Shown here: one piece after another, positions 13,238 through 26,880 of the stretch | Layout of the letters: each line of letters begins with the position of its first letter | Position numbering within the stretch: position 1 is the first letter of the stretch | Assembly: GCA_037893245.1 (NCBI GenBank) | Contig: JBAIAA010000891.1 | Location: 62,001 to 126,000, forward strand | Reading direction: 5' to 3' | Source of the DNA: Crossaster papposus | Lineage: Eukaryota; Echinodermata; Asteroidea; Velatida; Solasteridae | Length of the DNA stretch: 64,000 bases | Program-made: the position numbers and the translations under genes | The notes under the pieces: model-generated | Databases searched by the model: none | Told to the model about the DNA's origin: nothing | The model's input: the letters and a program-made list of their open reading frames with translations, nothing else

Positions 13238-16200
13238 TCAAATGCGCCATAGGTTTGTGCACAAAATCCCCGCCCACAAATAAGGGCATGAAGGAAAGCA
13301 TGCCACGGGAAGGGGCTGGGTGTTAGGAGATAGAGGGGGGCCTCCAGGAATGGCAAAATTAGCAATTTGACCCGGGGCATGCTTTGTTAGTATTTTATTT
13401 CGAATTTCTGAAAATGTTAACGTTAACACACGCGTTTCAAATGCGCCATAGGTTTGTGCACAAAATCCCCGCCCACAAATAAGGGCATGAAGGAATGCAT
13501 GCCACGGGAAGGGGCTGGGTGTTAGGAGATAGAGGGGGGCCTCCAGGAATGGCACAATTAGCAATTTGACCCGGGACATGCTTTGTTAGTATTTTATTTC
13601 GATTTTCTGAAAATGTTAACGTTAACACACGCGTTTCAAATTCGCCATAGGTTTGTGCACACAATCCCCGCCCACAAATAAGGGCATGAAGGAAAGCATG
13701 CCCCGGGAAGGGGCTGGGTGTTAGGAGATAGAGGGGGGCCTCCAGGAATGGCAAAATTAGCAATTTGACCCGGGGCATGCTTTGTTAGTATTTTATTTCG
13801 ATTTTCTGAAAATTTTAACGTTAACACACGCGTTTCAAATTCGCCATAGGTTTGTGCACACAATCCCCGCCCACAAATAAGGGCATGAAGGAAAGCATGC
13901 CCCGGGAAGGGGCTGGGTGTTAGGAGATAGAGGGGGGCCTCCAGGAATGGCAAAATTAGCAATTTGACCCGGGGCATGCTTTGTTAGTATTTTATTTCGA
14001 TTTTCTGAAAATGTTAACGTTAACACACGCGTTTCAAATGCGCCATAGGTTTGTGCACAAAATCCCCGCCCACAAATAAGGGCATGAAGGAAAGCATGCC
14101 ACGGGAAGGGGCTGGGTGTTAGGAGATAGAGGGGGGCCTCCAGGAATGGCAAAATTAGCAATTTGACCCGGGACATGCTTTGTTAGTATTTTATTTCGAT
14201 TTTCTGAAAATGTTAACGTTAACACACGCGTTTCAAATTCGCCATAGGTTTGTGCACACAATCCCCGCCCACAAATAAGGGCATGAAGGAAAGCATGCCC
14301 AGGGAAGGGGCTGGGTGTTAGGAGATAGAGGGGGGCCTCCAGGAATGGCAAAATTAGCAATTTGACCCGGGGCATGCTTTGTTAGTATTTTATTTCGATT
14401 TTCTGAAAATTTTAACGTTAACACACGCGTTTCAAATTCGCCGTAGGTTTGTGCACACAATCCCCGCCCACAAATAAGGGCATGAAGGAAAGCATGCCCC
14501 GGGAAGGGGCTGGGTGTTAGGAGATAGAGGGGGGCCTCCAGGAATGGCAAAATTAGCAATTTGACCCGGGGCATGCTTTGTTAGTATTTTATTTCGATTT
14601 TCTGAAAATGTTAACGTTAACACACGCGTTTCAAATGCGCCATAGGTTTGTGCACAAAATCCCCGCCCACAAATAAGGGCATGAAGGAAAGCATGCCACG
14701 GGAAGGGGCTGGGTGTTAGGAGATAGAGGGGGGCCTCCAGGAATGGCACAATTAGCAATTTGACCCGGGACATGCTTTGTTAGTATTTTATTTCGATTTT
14801 CTGAAAATGTTAACGTTAACACACGCGTTTCAAATTCGCCATAGGTTTGTGCACACAATCCCCGCCCACAAATAAGGGCATGAAGGAAAGCATGCCCCGG
14901 GAAGGGGCTGGGTGTTAGGAGATAGAGGGGGGCCTCCAGGAATGGCAAAATTAGCAATTTGACCCGGGGCATGCTTTGTTAGTATTTTATTTCGATTTTC
15001 TGAAAATTTTAACGTTAACACACGCGTTTCAAATTCGCCATAGGTTTGTGCACACAATCCCCGCCCACAAATAAGGGCATGAAGGAAAGCATGCCCCGGG
15101 AAGGGGCTGGGTGTTAGGAGATAGAGGGGGGCCTCCAGGAATGGCAACATTAGCAATTTGACCCGGGGCATGCTTTGTTAGTATTTTATTTCGATTTTCT
15201 GAACATTTTAACGTTAACACACGCGTTTCAAATTCGCCATAGGTTTGTGCACACAATCCCCGCCCACAAATAAGGGCATGAAGGAAAGCATGCCCCGGGA
15301 AGGGGCTGGGTGTTAGGAGATAGAGGGGGGCCTCCAGGAATGGCAAAATTAGCAATTTGACCCGGGGCATGCTTTGTTAGTATTTTATTTCGATTTTCTG
15401 AAAATGTTAACGTTAACACACGCGTTTCAAATGCGCCATAGGTTTGTGCACAAAATCCCCGCCCACAAATAAGGGCATGAAGGAAAGCATGCCACGGGAA
15501 GGGGCTGGGTGTTAGGAGATAGAGGGGGGCCTCCAGGAATGGCACAATTAGCAATTTGACCCGGGACATGCTTTGTTAGTATTTTATTTCGATTTTCTGA
15601 AAATGTTAACGTTAACACACGCGTTTCAAATTCGCCATAGGTTTGTGCACACAATCCCCGCCCACAAATAAGGGCATGAAGGAAAGCATGCCCCGGGAAG
15701 GGGCTGGGTGTTAGGAGATAGAGGGGGGCCTCCAGGAATGGCAAAATTAGCAATTTGACCCGGGGCATGCTTTGTTAGTATTTTATTTCGATTTTCTGAA
15801 AATTTTAACGTTAACACACGCGTTTCAAATTCGCCATAGGTTTGTGCACACAATCCCCGCCCACAAATAAGGGCATGAAGGAAAGCATGCCCCGGGAAGG
15901 GGCTGGGTGTTAGGAGATAGAGGGGGGCCTCCAGGAATGGCAAAATTAGCAATTTGACCCGGGGCATGCTTTGTTAGTATTTTATTTCGATTTTCTGAAA
16001 ATGTTAACGTTAACACACGCGTTTCAAATGCGCCATAGGTTTGTGCACAAAATCCCCGCCCACAAATAAGGGCATGAAGGAAAGCATGCCACGGGAAGGG
16101 GCTGGGTGTTAGGAGATAGAGGGGGGCCTCCAGGAATGGCACAATTAGCAATTTGACCCGGGACATGCTTTGTTAGTATTTTATTTCGATTTTCTGAAAA

Positions 16201-16365
16201 TGTTAACGTTAACACACGCGTTTCAAATTCGCCATAGGTTTGTGCACACAATCCCCGCCCACAAATAAGGGCATGAAGGAAAGCATGCCCCGGGAAGGGG
16301 CTGGGTGTTAGGAGATAGAGGGGGGCCTCCAGGAATGGCAAAATTAGCATTTTGACCCGGGGCAT
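13238..16365. repeat. Three-monomer (597 bp) higher-order repeat block
   Basis: A subtype marked by CAAATGCGCC, CACAAAATCCCC, GCCACGGG and GGCACAATTAG recurs at about 13440, 14038, 14636, 15430 and 16028. Spacings are close to 597 or 598 bp, with one 4-monomer interval. The two intervening monomers also repeat in order, one with GGGACATGC and one with AAAATTTTAACG. This is a short, clear higher-order block with one irregular four-monomer unit. Confidence 0.85.
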
Positions 16366-17218
16366 GCTTTGTTAGTATTTTATTTCGATTTTCTGAAAAT
16401 TTTAACGTTAACACACGCGTTTCAAATTCGCCATAGGTTTGTGCACACAATCCCCGCCCACAAATAAGGGCATGAAGGAAAGCATGCCCCGGGAAGGGGC
16501 TGGGTGTTAGGAGATAGAGGGGGGCCTCCAGGAATGGCAAAAATTAGCAATTTGACCCGGGGCATGCTTTGTTAGTATTTTATTTCGATTTTCTGAAAAT
16601 TTTAACGTTAACACACGCGTTTCAAATTCGCCATAGGTTTGTGCACACAATCCCCGCCCACAAATAAGGGCATGAAGGAAAGCATGCCCCGGGAAGGGGC
16701 TGGGTGTTAGGAGATAGAGGGGGGCCTCCAGGAATGGCAAAATTAGCAATTTGACGCGGGGCATGCTTTGTTAGTATTTTATTTCGATTTTCTGAACATT
16801 TTAACGTTAACACACGCGTTTCAAATTCGCCATAGGTTTGTGCACACAATCCCCGCCCACAAATAAGGGCATGAAGGAAAGCATGCCCCGGGAAGGGGCT
16901 GGGTGTTAGGAGATAGAGGGGGGCCTCCAGGAATGGCAAAATTAGCAATTTGACCCGGGGCATGCTTTGTTAGTATTTTATTTCGATTTTCTGAAAATGT
17001 TAACGTTAACACACGCGTTTCAAATTCGCCATAGGTTTGTGCACACAATCCCCGCCCACAAATAAGGGCATGAAGGAAAGCATGCCCCGGGAAGGGGCTG
17101 GGTGTTAGGAGATAGAGGGGGGCCTCCAGGAATGGCAAAATTAGCAATTTGACCCGGGGCATGCTTTGTTAGTATTTTATTTCGATTTTCTGAAAATGTT
17201 AACGTTAACACACGCGTT

Positions 17219-20147
17219 TCAAATTCGCCATAGGTTTGTGCACACAATCCCCGCCCACAAATAAGGGCATGAAGGAAAGCATGCCCCGGGAAGGGGCTGG
17301 GTGTTAGGAGATAGAGGGGGGCCTCCAGGAATGGCAAAATTAGCAATTTGACCCGGGGCATGCTTTGTTAGTATTTTATTTCGATTTTCTGAAAATTGTA
17401 ACGTTAACACACGCGTTTCAAATTCGCCATAGGTGTGTGCACATAATCCCCGCCCACAAATAAGGGCATGAAGGAAAGCATGCCCCGGGAAGGGGCTGGG
17501 TGTTAGGAGATAGAGGGGGGCCTCCAGGAATGGCAAAATTAGCAATTTGACCCGGGGCATGCTTTGTTAGTATTTTATTTCGATTTTCTGAAAACTTTAA
17601 CGTTAACACACGCGTTTCAAATTCGCCATAGGTTTGTGCACACAATCCCCGCCCACAAATAAGGGCATGAAGGAAAGCATGCCCCGGGAAGGGGCTGGGT
17701 GTTAGGAGATAGAGGGGGGCCTCCAGGAATGGCAAAATTTGCAATTTGACCCGGGGCATGCTTTGTTAGTATTTTATTTGGATTTTCTGAAAATTTTAAC
17801 GTTAACACACGCGTTTCAAATTCGCCATATGTTTGTGCACACAATCCCCGCCCACAAATAAGGGCATGAAGGAAAGCATGCCCCGGGAAGGGGCTGGGTG
17901 TTACGAGATAGAGGGGGGCCTCCAGGAATGGCAAAATTAGCAATTTGTCCCGGGGCATGCTTTGTTAGTATTTTATTTCGATTTTCTGAAAATGTTAACG
18001 TTAACACACGCGTTTCAAATTCGCCATAGGTTTGTGCACACAATCTCCGCCCACAAATAAGGGCATGAAGGAAAGCATGCCCCGGGAAGGGGCTGGGTGT
18101 TAGGAGATAGAGGGGGGCCTCCAGGAATGGCAAAATTAGCAATTTGACCCGGGGCATGCTTTGTTAGTATTTTATTTCGATTTTCTGAAAATGTTAACGT
18201 TAACACACGCGTTTCAAATTCGCCATAGGTTTGTGCACACAATCCCCGCCCACAAATAAGGGCATGAAGGAAAGCATGCCCCGGGAAGGGGCTGGGTGTT
18301 AGGAGATAGAGGGGGGCCTCCAGGAATGGCAACATTAGCAATTTGACCCGGGGCATGCTTTGTTAGTATTTTATTTCGATTTTCTGAACATTTTAACGTT
18401 AACACACGCGTTTCAAATTCGCCATAGGTTTGTGCACACAATCCCCGCCCACAAATAAGGGCATGAAGGAAAGCATGCCCCAGGAAGGGGCTGGGTGTTA
18501 GGAGATAGAGGGGGGCCTCCAGGAATGGCAACATTAGCAATTTGACCCGGGGCATGCTTTGTTAGTATTTTATTTCGATTCTCTGAAAATGTTAACGTTA
18601 ACACACGCGTTTCAAATTCGCCATAGGTTTGTGCACACAATCCCCGCCCACAAATAAGGGCATGAAGGAAAGCATGCCCCGAGAAGGGGCTGGGTGTTAG
18701 GAGATAGAGGGGGGCCTCCAGGAATGGCAACATTAGCAATTTGACCCGGGGCATGCTTTGTTAGTATTTTATTTCTTTTTTCTGAAAATTTTAACGTTAA
18801 CACACGCGTTTCAAATTCGCCATAGGTTTGTGCACACAATCCCCGCCCACAAATAAGGGCATGAAGGAAAGCATGCCCCGGGAAGGGGCTGGGTGTTAGG
18901 AGATAGAGGGGGGCCTCCAGGAATGGCAAAATTAGCAATTTGACCCGGGGCATGCTTTGTTAGTATTTTATTTCGATTTTCTGAAAATGTTAACGTTAAC
19001 ACACGCGTTTCAAATTCGCCATAGGTTTGTGCACACAATCCCCGCCCACAAATAAGGGCATGAAGGAAAGCATGCCCCGGGAAGGGGCTGGGTGTTAGGA
19101 GATAGAGGGGGGCCTCCAGGAATGGCAAAATTAGCAATTTGACCCGGGGCATGCTTTGTTAGTATTTTATTTCGATTTTCTGAAAATTGCAACGTTAACA
19201 CACGCGTTTCAAATTCGCCATAGGTGTGTGCACATAATCCCCGCCCACAAATAAGGGCATGAAGGAAAGCATGCCCCGGGAAGGGGCTGGGTGTTAGGAG
19301 ATAGAGGGGGGCCTCCAGGAATGGCAAAATTAGCAATTTGACCCGGGGCATGCTTTGTTAGTATTTTATTTCGATTTTCTGACAACTTTAACGTTAACAC
19401 ACGCGTTTCAAATTCGCCATAGGTTTGTGCACACAATCCCCGCCCACAAATAAGGGCATGAAGGAAAGCATGCCCCGGTAAGGGGCTGGGTGTTAGGAGA
19501 TAGAGGGGGGCCTCCAGGAATGGCAAAATTAGCAATTTGACCCGGGGCATGCTTTGTTAGTATTTTATTTCGATTTTCTGAAAATTTTAACGTTAACACA
19601 CGCGTTTCAAATTCGCCATAGGTTTGTGCACACAATCCCCGCCCACAAATAAGGGCATGAAGGAAAGCATGCCCCGGGAAGGGGCTGGGTGTTAGGAGAT
19701 AGAGGGGGGCCTCCAGGAATGGCAAAATTAGCAATTTGACCCGGGGCATGCTTTGTTAGTATTTTATTTGGATTTTCTGAAAATTTTAACGTTAACACAC
19801 GCGTTTCAAATTCGCCATATGTTTGTGCACACAATCCCCGCCCACAAATAAGGGCACGAAGGAAAGCATGCACCGGGAAGGGGCTGGGTGTTACGAGATA
19901 GAGGGGGGCCTCCAGGAATGGCAAAATTAGCAATTTGTCCCGGGGCATGCTTTGTTAGTATTTTATTTAGATTTTCTGAAAATTGTAACGTTAACACACG
20001 CGTTTCAAATTCGCCATAGGTTTGTGCACACAATCCCCGCCCACAAATAAGGGCATGAAGGAAAGCATGCCCCGGGAAGGGGCTGGGTGTTAGGAGATAG
20101 AGGGGGGCCTCCAGGAATGGCAAAATTAGCAATTTGACCCGGGGCAT
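17219..20147. repeat. Nine- to ten-monomer duplicated block
   Basis: The GGTGTGTGCACATAATCC variant at about 17433 reappears 1791 bp (9 monomers) later. The CCATATGTTTG / TTACGAGATAG / TTTGTCCCGGGG set at about 17826-17950 reappears 1990 bp (10 monomers) later. The change from 9 to 10 shows one monomer gained between the two markers. Related copies of the same subtypes occur near 32360 and 33010. Confidence 0.7.
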
Positions 20148-20203
20148 GCTTTGTTAGTATTTTATTTCGATTTTCTGAAAATGTTAACGTTAACACACGC
20201 GTT

Positions 20204-21540
20204 TCAAATTCGCCATAGGTTTGTGCACACAATCCCCGCCCACAAATAAGGGCATGAAGGAAAGCATGCCCCGGGAAGGGGCTGGGTGTTAGGAGATAGA
20301 GGGGGGCCTCCAGGAATGGCAAAATTAGCAATTTGAACCGGGGCAAGCTTTGTTAGTATTTTATTTCGATTTTCTGAAAATGTTAACGTTAACACACGCG
20401 TTTCAAATTCGCCATAGGTTTGTGCACACAATCCCCGCCCACAAATAAGGGCATGAAGGAAAGCATGCCCCAGGAAGGGAATGGGTGTTAGGAGATAGAG
20501 GGGGGCCTCCAGGAATGGCAAAATTAGCAATTTGACCCGGGGCATGCTTTGTTAGTATTTTATTTCGATTTTCTGAAAATTTTAACGTTAACACACGCGT
20601 TTCAAATTCGCCATAGGTTTGTGCACACAATCCCCGCCCACAAATAAGGGCATGAAGGAAAGCATGCCCCGGGAAGGGGCTGGGTGTTAGGAGATAGAGG
20701 GGGGCCTCCAGGAATGGCAAAATTAGCAATTTGACCCGGGGCATGCTTTGTTAGTATTTTATTTCGATTTTCTGAAAATTGCAACGTTAACACACGCGTT
20801 TCAAATTCGCCATAGGTTTGTGCACACAATCCCCGCCCACAAATAAGGGCATGAAGGAAAGCATGCCCCGGGAAGGGGCTGGGTGTTAGGAGAGAGAGGG
20901 GGGCCTCCAGGAATGGCAAAATTAGCAATTTGACCCGGGGCATGCTTTGTTAGTATTTTATTTCGATTTTCTGAAAATGTTAACGTTAACACACGCGTTT
21001 CAAATTCGCCATAGGTTTGTGCACACAATCCCCGCCCACAAATAAGGGCATGAAGGAAAGCATGCCCCGGGAAGGGGCTGGGTGTTAGGAGATAGAGGGG
21101 GGCCTCCAGGAATGGCAAAATTAGCAATTTGAACCGGGGCAAGCTTTGTTAGTATTTTATTTCGATTTTCTGAAAATGTTAACGTTAACACACGCGTTTC
21201 AAATTCGCCATAGGTTTGTGCACACAATCCCCGCCCACAAATAAGGGCATGAAGGAAAGCATGCCCCGGGAAGGGAATGGGTGTTAGGAGATAGAGGGGG
21301 GCCTCCAGGAATGGCAAAATTAGCAATTTGACCCGGGGCATGCTTTGTTAGTATTTTATTTTGATTTTCTGAAAATTTTAACGTTAACACACGCGTTTCA
21401 AATTCGCCATAGGTTTGTGCACACAATCCCCGCCCACAAATAAGGGCATGAAGGAAAGCATGCCCCGGGAAGGGGCTGGGTGTTAGGAGATAGAGGGGGG
21501 CCTCCAGGAATGGCAAAATTAGCAATTTGATCCGGGGCAT
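20204..21540. repeat. Four-monomer repeat pair
   Basis: The double variant GAACCGGGGCAAGC occurs at about 20335 and exactly 796 bp (four monomers) later at 21131. In both copies it is followed by a GGGAATGGGTG monomer. A related GGGAATGGGTG monomer is seen again near 34610. Confidence 0.65.
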
Positions 21541-24500
21541 GCTTTGTTAGTATTTTATTTCGATTTTCTGAAAATTGTAACGTTAACACACGCGTTTCAA
21601 ATTCGCCATAGGTTTGTGCACACAATCCCCGCCCACAAATAAGGGCATGAAGGAAAGCATGCCCCGGGAAGGGGCTGGGTGTTAGGAGATAGAGAGGGGC
21701 CTCCAGGAATGGCAAAATTAGCAATTTGACCCGGGGCATGCTTTGTTAGTATTTTATTTCGATTTTCTGAAAATGTTAACGTTAACACACGCGTTTCAAA
21801 TTCGCCATAGGTTTGTGCACACAATCCCCGCCCACAAATAAGGGCATGAAGGAAAGCATGCCCCGGGAAGGGGCTGGGTGTTAGGAGATAGAGGGGGGCC
21901 TCCAGGAATGGCAAAATTAGCAATTTGACCCGGGGCATGCTTTGTTAGTATTTTATTTCGATTTTCTGAAAATGTTAACGTTAACACACGCGTTTCAAAT
22001 TCGCCATAGGTTTGTGCACACAATCCCCGCCCACAAATAAGGGCATGAAGGAAAGCATGCTCCGGGAAGGGGCTGGGTGTTAGGAGATAGAGGGGGGCCT
22101 CCAGGAATGGCAAAATTAGCAATTTGACCCGGGGCATGCTTTGTTAGTATTTTATTTCGATTTTCTGAAAATGTTAACGTTAACACACGCGTTTCAAATT
22201 CGCCATAGGTTTGTGCACACAATCCCCGCCCACAAATAAGGGCATGAAGGAAAGCATGCCCCGGGAAGGGGCTGGATGTTAGGAGATAGAGGGGGGCATC
22301 CAGGAATGGCAAAATTAGCAATTTGACCCGGGGCATGCTTTGTTAGTATTTTATTTCGATTTTCTGAAAATGTTAACGTTAACACACGCGTTTCAAATTC
22401 GCCATAGGTTTGTGCACACAATCCCCGCCCACAAATAAGGGCATGAAGGAAAGCATGCCCCGGGAAGGGGCTGGGTGTTAGGAGATAGAGGGGGGCCTCC
22501 AGGAATGGCAAAATTAGCAATTTGACCCGGGGCATGCTTTGTTAGTATTTTATTTCGATTTTCTGAAAATTTTAACGTTAACACACGCGTTTCAAATACG
22601 CCATAGGTTTGTGCACACAATCCCCGCCCACAAATAAGGGCATGAAGGAAAGCATGCCCCGGGAAGGGGCTGGGTGTTAGGAGATAGAGGGGGGCCTCCA
22701 GGAATGGCAAAATTAGCAATTTGACCCGGGGCATGCTTTGTTAGTATTTTATTTCGATTTTCTGAAAATGTTAACGTTAACACACGCGTTTCAAATTCGC
22801 CATAGGTTTGTGCACACAATCCCCGCCCACAAATAAGGCAATGAAGGAAAGCATGCCCCGGGAAGGGGCTGGGTGTTAGGAGATAGAGGGGGGCCTCCAG
22901 GAATGGCAAAATTAGCAATTTGACCCGGGGCATGCTTTGTTAGTATTTTATTTCGATTTTCTGAAAATTGTAACGTTAACACACGCGTTTCAAATTCGCC
23001 ATAGGTTTGTGCACACAATCCCCGCCCACAAATAAGGGCATGAAGGAAAGCATGCCCCGGGAAGGCGCTGGGTGTTAGGAGATAGAGGGGGGCCTCTAGG
23101 AATGGCAAAATTAGCAATTTGACCCGGGGCATGCTTTGTTAGTATTTTATTTCGATTTTCTGAAAATGTTAACGTTAACACACGCGTTTCAAATGCGCCA
23201 TAGGTTTGTGCACACAATCCCCGCCCACAAATAAGGGCATGAAGGAAAGCATGCCCCGGGAAGGGGCTGGGTGTTAGGAGATAGAGGGGGGCCTCCAGGA
23301 ATGGCACAATTAGCAATTTGACCCGGGGCATGCTTTGTTAATATTTTATTTCGATTTTCTGAAAATGTTAACGTTAACACACGCGTTTCAAATTCGCCAT
23401 AGGTTTATGCACACAATCCCCGCCCACAAATAAGTGCATGAAGGAAAGCATGCCCCGGGAAGGGGCTGGGTGTTAGGAGATAGAGGGGGGCCTCCAGGAA
23501 TGGCAAAATTAGCAATTTGACCCGGGGCATGCTTTGTTAGTATTTTATTTCGATTTTCTGAAAATGTTAACGTTAACACACGCGTTTCAAATTCGCCATA
23601 GGTTTGTGCACACAATCCCCGCCCACAAATAAGGGCATGAAGGAAAGCATGCCCCGGGAAGGGGCTGGGTGTTAGGAGATAGAGGGGGGCCTCCAGGAAT
23701 GGCAAAATTAGCAATTTGACCCGGGGCATGCTTTGTTAGTATTTTATTTTGATTTTCTGAAAATTTTAACGTTAACACACGCGTTTCAAATTCGCCAGAG
23801 GTTTGTGCACACAATCCCCGCCCACAAATAAGGGCATGAAGGAAAGCATGCCCCGGGAAGGGGCTGGGTGTTAGGAGATAGAGGGGGGCCTCCAGGAATG
23901 GCAAAATTAGCAATTTGACCCGGGGCATGCTTTGTTAGTATTTTATTTCGATTTTCTGAAAATTGTAACGTTAACAAACGCGTTTCAAATTCGCCATAGG
24001 TTTGTGCACACAATCCCCGCCCACAAATAAGGGCATGAAGGAAAGCATGCCCCGGGAAGGGGCTGGGTGTTAGGAGATAGAGGGGGGCCTCCAGGAATGG
24101 CAAAATTAGCAATTTGACCCGGGGCATGCTTTGTTAGTATTTTATTTCGATTTTCTGAAAATTGTAACGTTAACACACGCGTTTCAAATTCGCCATAGGT
24201 TTGTGCACACAATCCCCGCCCACAAATAAGGGCATGAAGGAAAGCATGCCCCGGGAAGGCGCTGGGTGTTAGGAGATAGAGGGGGGCCTCCAGGAATGGC
24301 AAAATTAGCAATTTGACCCGGGGCATGCTTTGTTAGTATTTTATTTCGATTTTCTGAAAATGTTAACGTTAACACACGCGTTTCAAATTCGCCATAGGTT
24401 TGTGCACACAATCCCCGCCCACAAATAAGGGCATGAAGGAAAGCATGCCCCGGGAATGGGCTGGGTGTTAGGAGATAGAGGGGGGCCTCCAGGAATGGCA

Positions 24501-26880
24501 AAATTAGCAATTTGACCCGGGGCATGCTTTGTTAGTATTTTATTTCGATTTTCTGAAAATTTTAACGTTAACACACGCGTTTCAAATTCGCCAGAGGTTT
24601 GTGCACACAATCCCCGCCCACAAATAAGGGCATGAAGGAAAGCATGCCCCGGGAAGGGGCTGGGTGTTAGGAGATAGAGGGGGGCCTCCAGGAATGGCAA
24701 AATTAGCAATTTGACCGGGGGCATGCTTTGTTAGTATTTTATTTCGATTTTCTGAAAATTTTAACGTTAACACACGCGTTTCAAATTCGCCATAGGTTTG
24801 TGCACACAATCCCCGCCCACAAATAAGGGCATGAAGGAAAGCATGCCCCGGGAAGGGGCTGGGTGTTAGGAGATAGAGGGGGGCCTCCAGGAATGGCAAA
24901 ATTAGCAATTTGACCCGGGGCATGCTTTGTTAGTATTTTATTTCGATTTTCTGAAAATTGTAACGTTAACACACGCGTTTCAAATTCGCCATAGGTTTGT
25001 GCACACAATCCCCGCCCACAAATAAGGGCATGAAGGAAAGCATGCCCCGGGAAGGCGCTGGGTGTTAGGAGATAGAGGGGGGCCTCCAGGAATGGCACAA
25101 TTAGCAATTTGACCCGGGACATGCTTTGTTAGTATTTTATTTCGATTTTCTGAAAATGTTAACGTTAACACACGCGTTTCAAATTCGCCATAGGTTTGTG
25201 CACACAATCCCCGCCCACAAATAAGGGCATGAAGGAAAGCATGCCCCGGGAAGGGGCTGGGTGTTAGGAGATAGAGGGGGGACTCCAGGAATGGCAAAAT
25301 TAGCAATTTGACCCGGGGCATGCTTTGTTAGTAATTTATTTCGATTTTCTGAAAATGTTAACGTTAACACACGCGTTTCAAATTCGCCATAGGTTTGTGC
25401 ACACAATCCCCGCCCACAAATAAGGGCATGAAGGAAAGCATGCCCCGGGAAGGGGCTTGGTGTTAGGAGATAGAGGGGGGCCTCCAGGAATGGCAAAATT
25501 AGCAATTTGACCCGGGGCATGCTTTGTTAGTATTTTATTTCGATTTTCTGAAAATGTTAACGTTAACACACGCGTTTCAAATTCGCCATAGGTTTGTGCA
25601 CACAATCCCCGCCCACAAATAAGGGCATGAAGGAAAACATGCCCCGGGAAGGGGCTGGGTGTTAGGAGATAGAGGGGGGCCTCCAGGAATGGCAAAATTA
25701 GCAATTTGACCCGGGGCATGCTTTGTTAGTATTTTATTTCGATTTTCTGAAAATTTTAACGTTAACACACGCGTTTCAAATTCGCCATATGTTTGTGCAC
25801 ACAATCCCCGCCCACAAATAAGGGCCTGAAGGAAAGCATGCCCCGGGAAGGGGCTGGGTGTTAGGAGATAGAGGGGGGCCTCCAGGAATGGCAAAATTAG
25901 CAATTTGACCCGGGGCATGCTTTGTTAGTATTTTTTTTCGATTTTCTGAACATTTTAACGTTAACACACGCGTTTCAAATTCGCCATAGGTGTGTGCACA
26001 CAATCCCCGCCCACAAATAAGGGAATGAAGGAAATCATGCCCCGGGAAGGGGCTGGGTGTTAGGAGATAGAGGGGGGCCTCCAGGAATGGCAAAATTAGC
26101 AATTTGACCCGGGGCATGCTTTGTTAGTATTTTATTTCGATTTTCTGAAAATGTTAACGTTAACACACGCGTTTCAAATGCGCCATAGGTTTGTGCACAC
26201 AATCCCCGCCCACAAATAAGGGCATGAAGGAAAGCATGCCCCGGGAAGGCGCTGGGTGTTAGGAGATAGAGGGGGGCCTCCAGGAATGGCAAAATTAGCA
26301 ATTTGACCCGGGGCATGCTTTGTTAGTATTTTATTTCGATTTTCTGAAAATGTTAACGTTAACACACGCGTTTCAAATGCGCCATAGGTTTGTGCACACA
26401 ATCCCCGCCCACAAATAAGGGCATGAAGGAAAGCATGCCCCGGGAAGGCGCTGGGTGTTAGGAGATAGAGGGGGGCCTCCAGGAATGGCAAAATTAGCAA
26501 TTTGACCCGGGGCATGCTTTGTTAGTATTTTATTTCGATTTTCTGAAAATGTTAACGTTAACACACGCGTTTCAAATTCGCCATAGGTTTGTGCACACAA
26601 TCCCCGCCCACAAATAAGGGCATGAAGGAAAGCATGCCCCGGGAAGGGGCTGGGTGTTAGGAGATAGAGGGGGGCCTCCAGGAATGGCAAAATTAGCAAT
26701 TTGACCCGGGGCATGCTTTGTTAGTATTTTTTTTCGATTTTCTGAACATTTTAACGTTAACACACGCGTTTCAAATTCGCCATAGGTGTGTGCACACAAT
26801 CCCCGCCCACAAATAAGGGAATGAAGGAAAGCATGCCCCGGGAAGGGGCTGGGTGTTAGGAGATAGAGGGGGGCCTCCAG

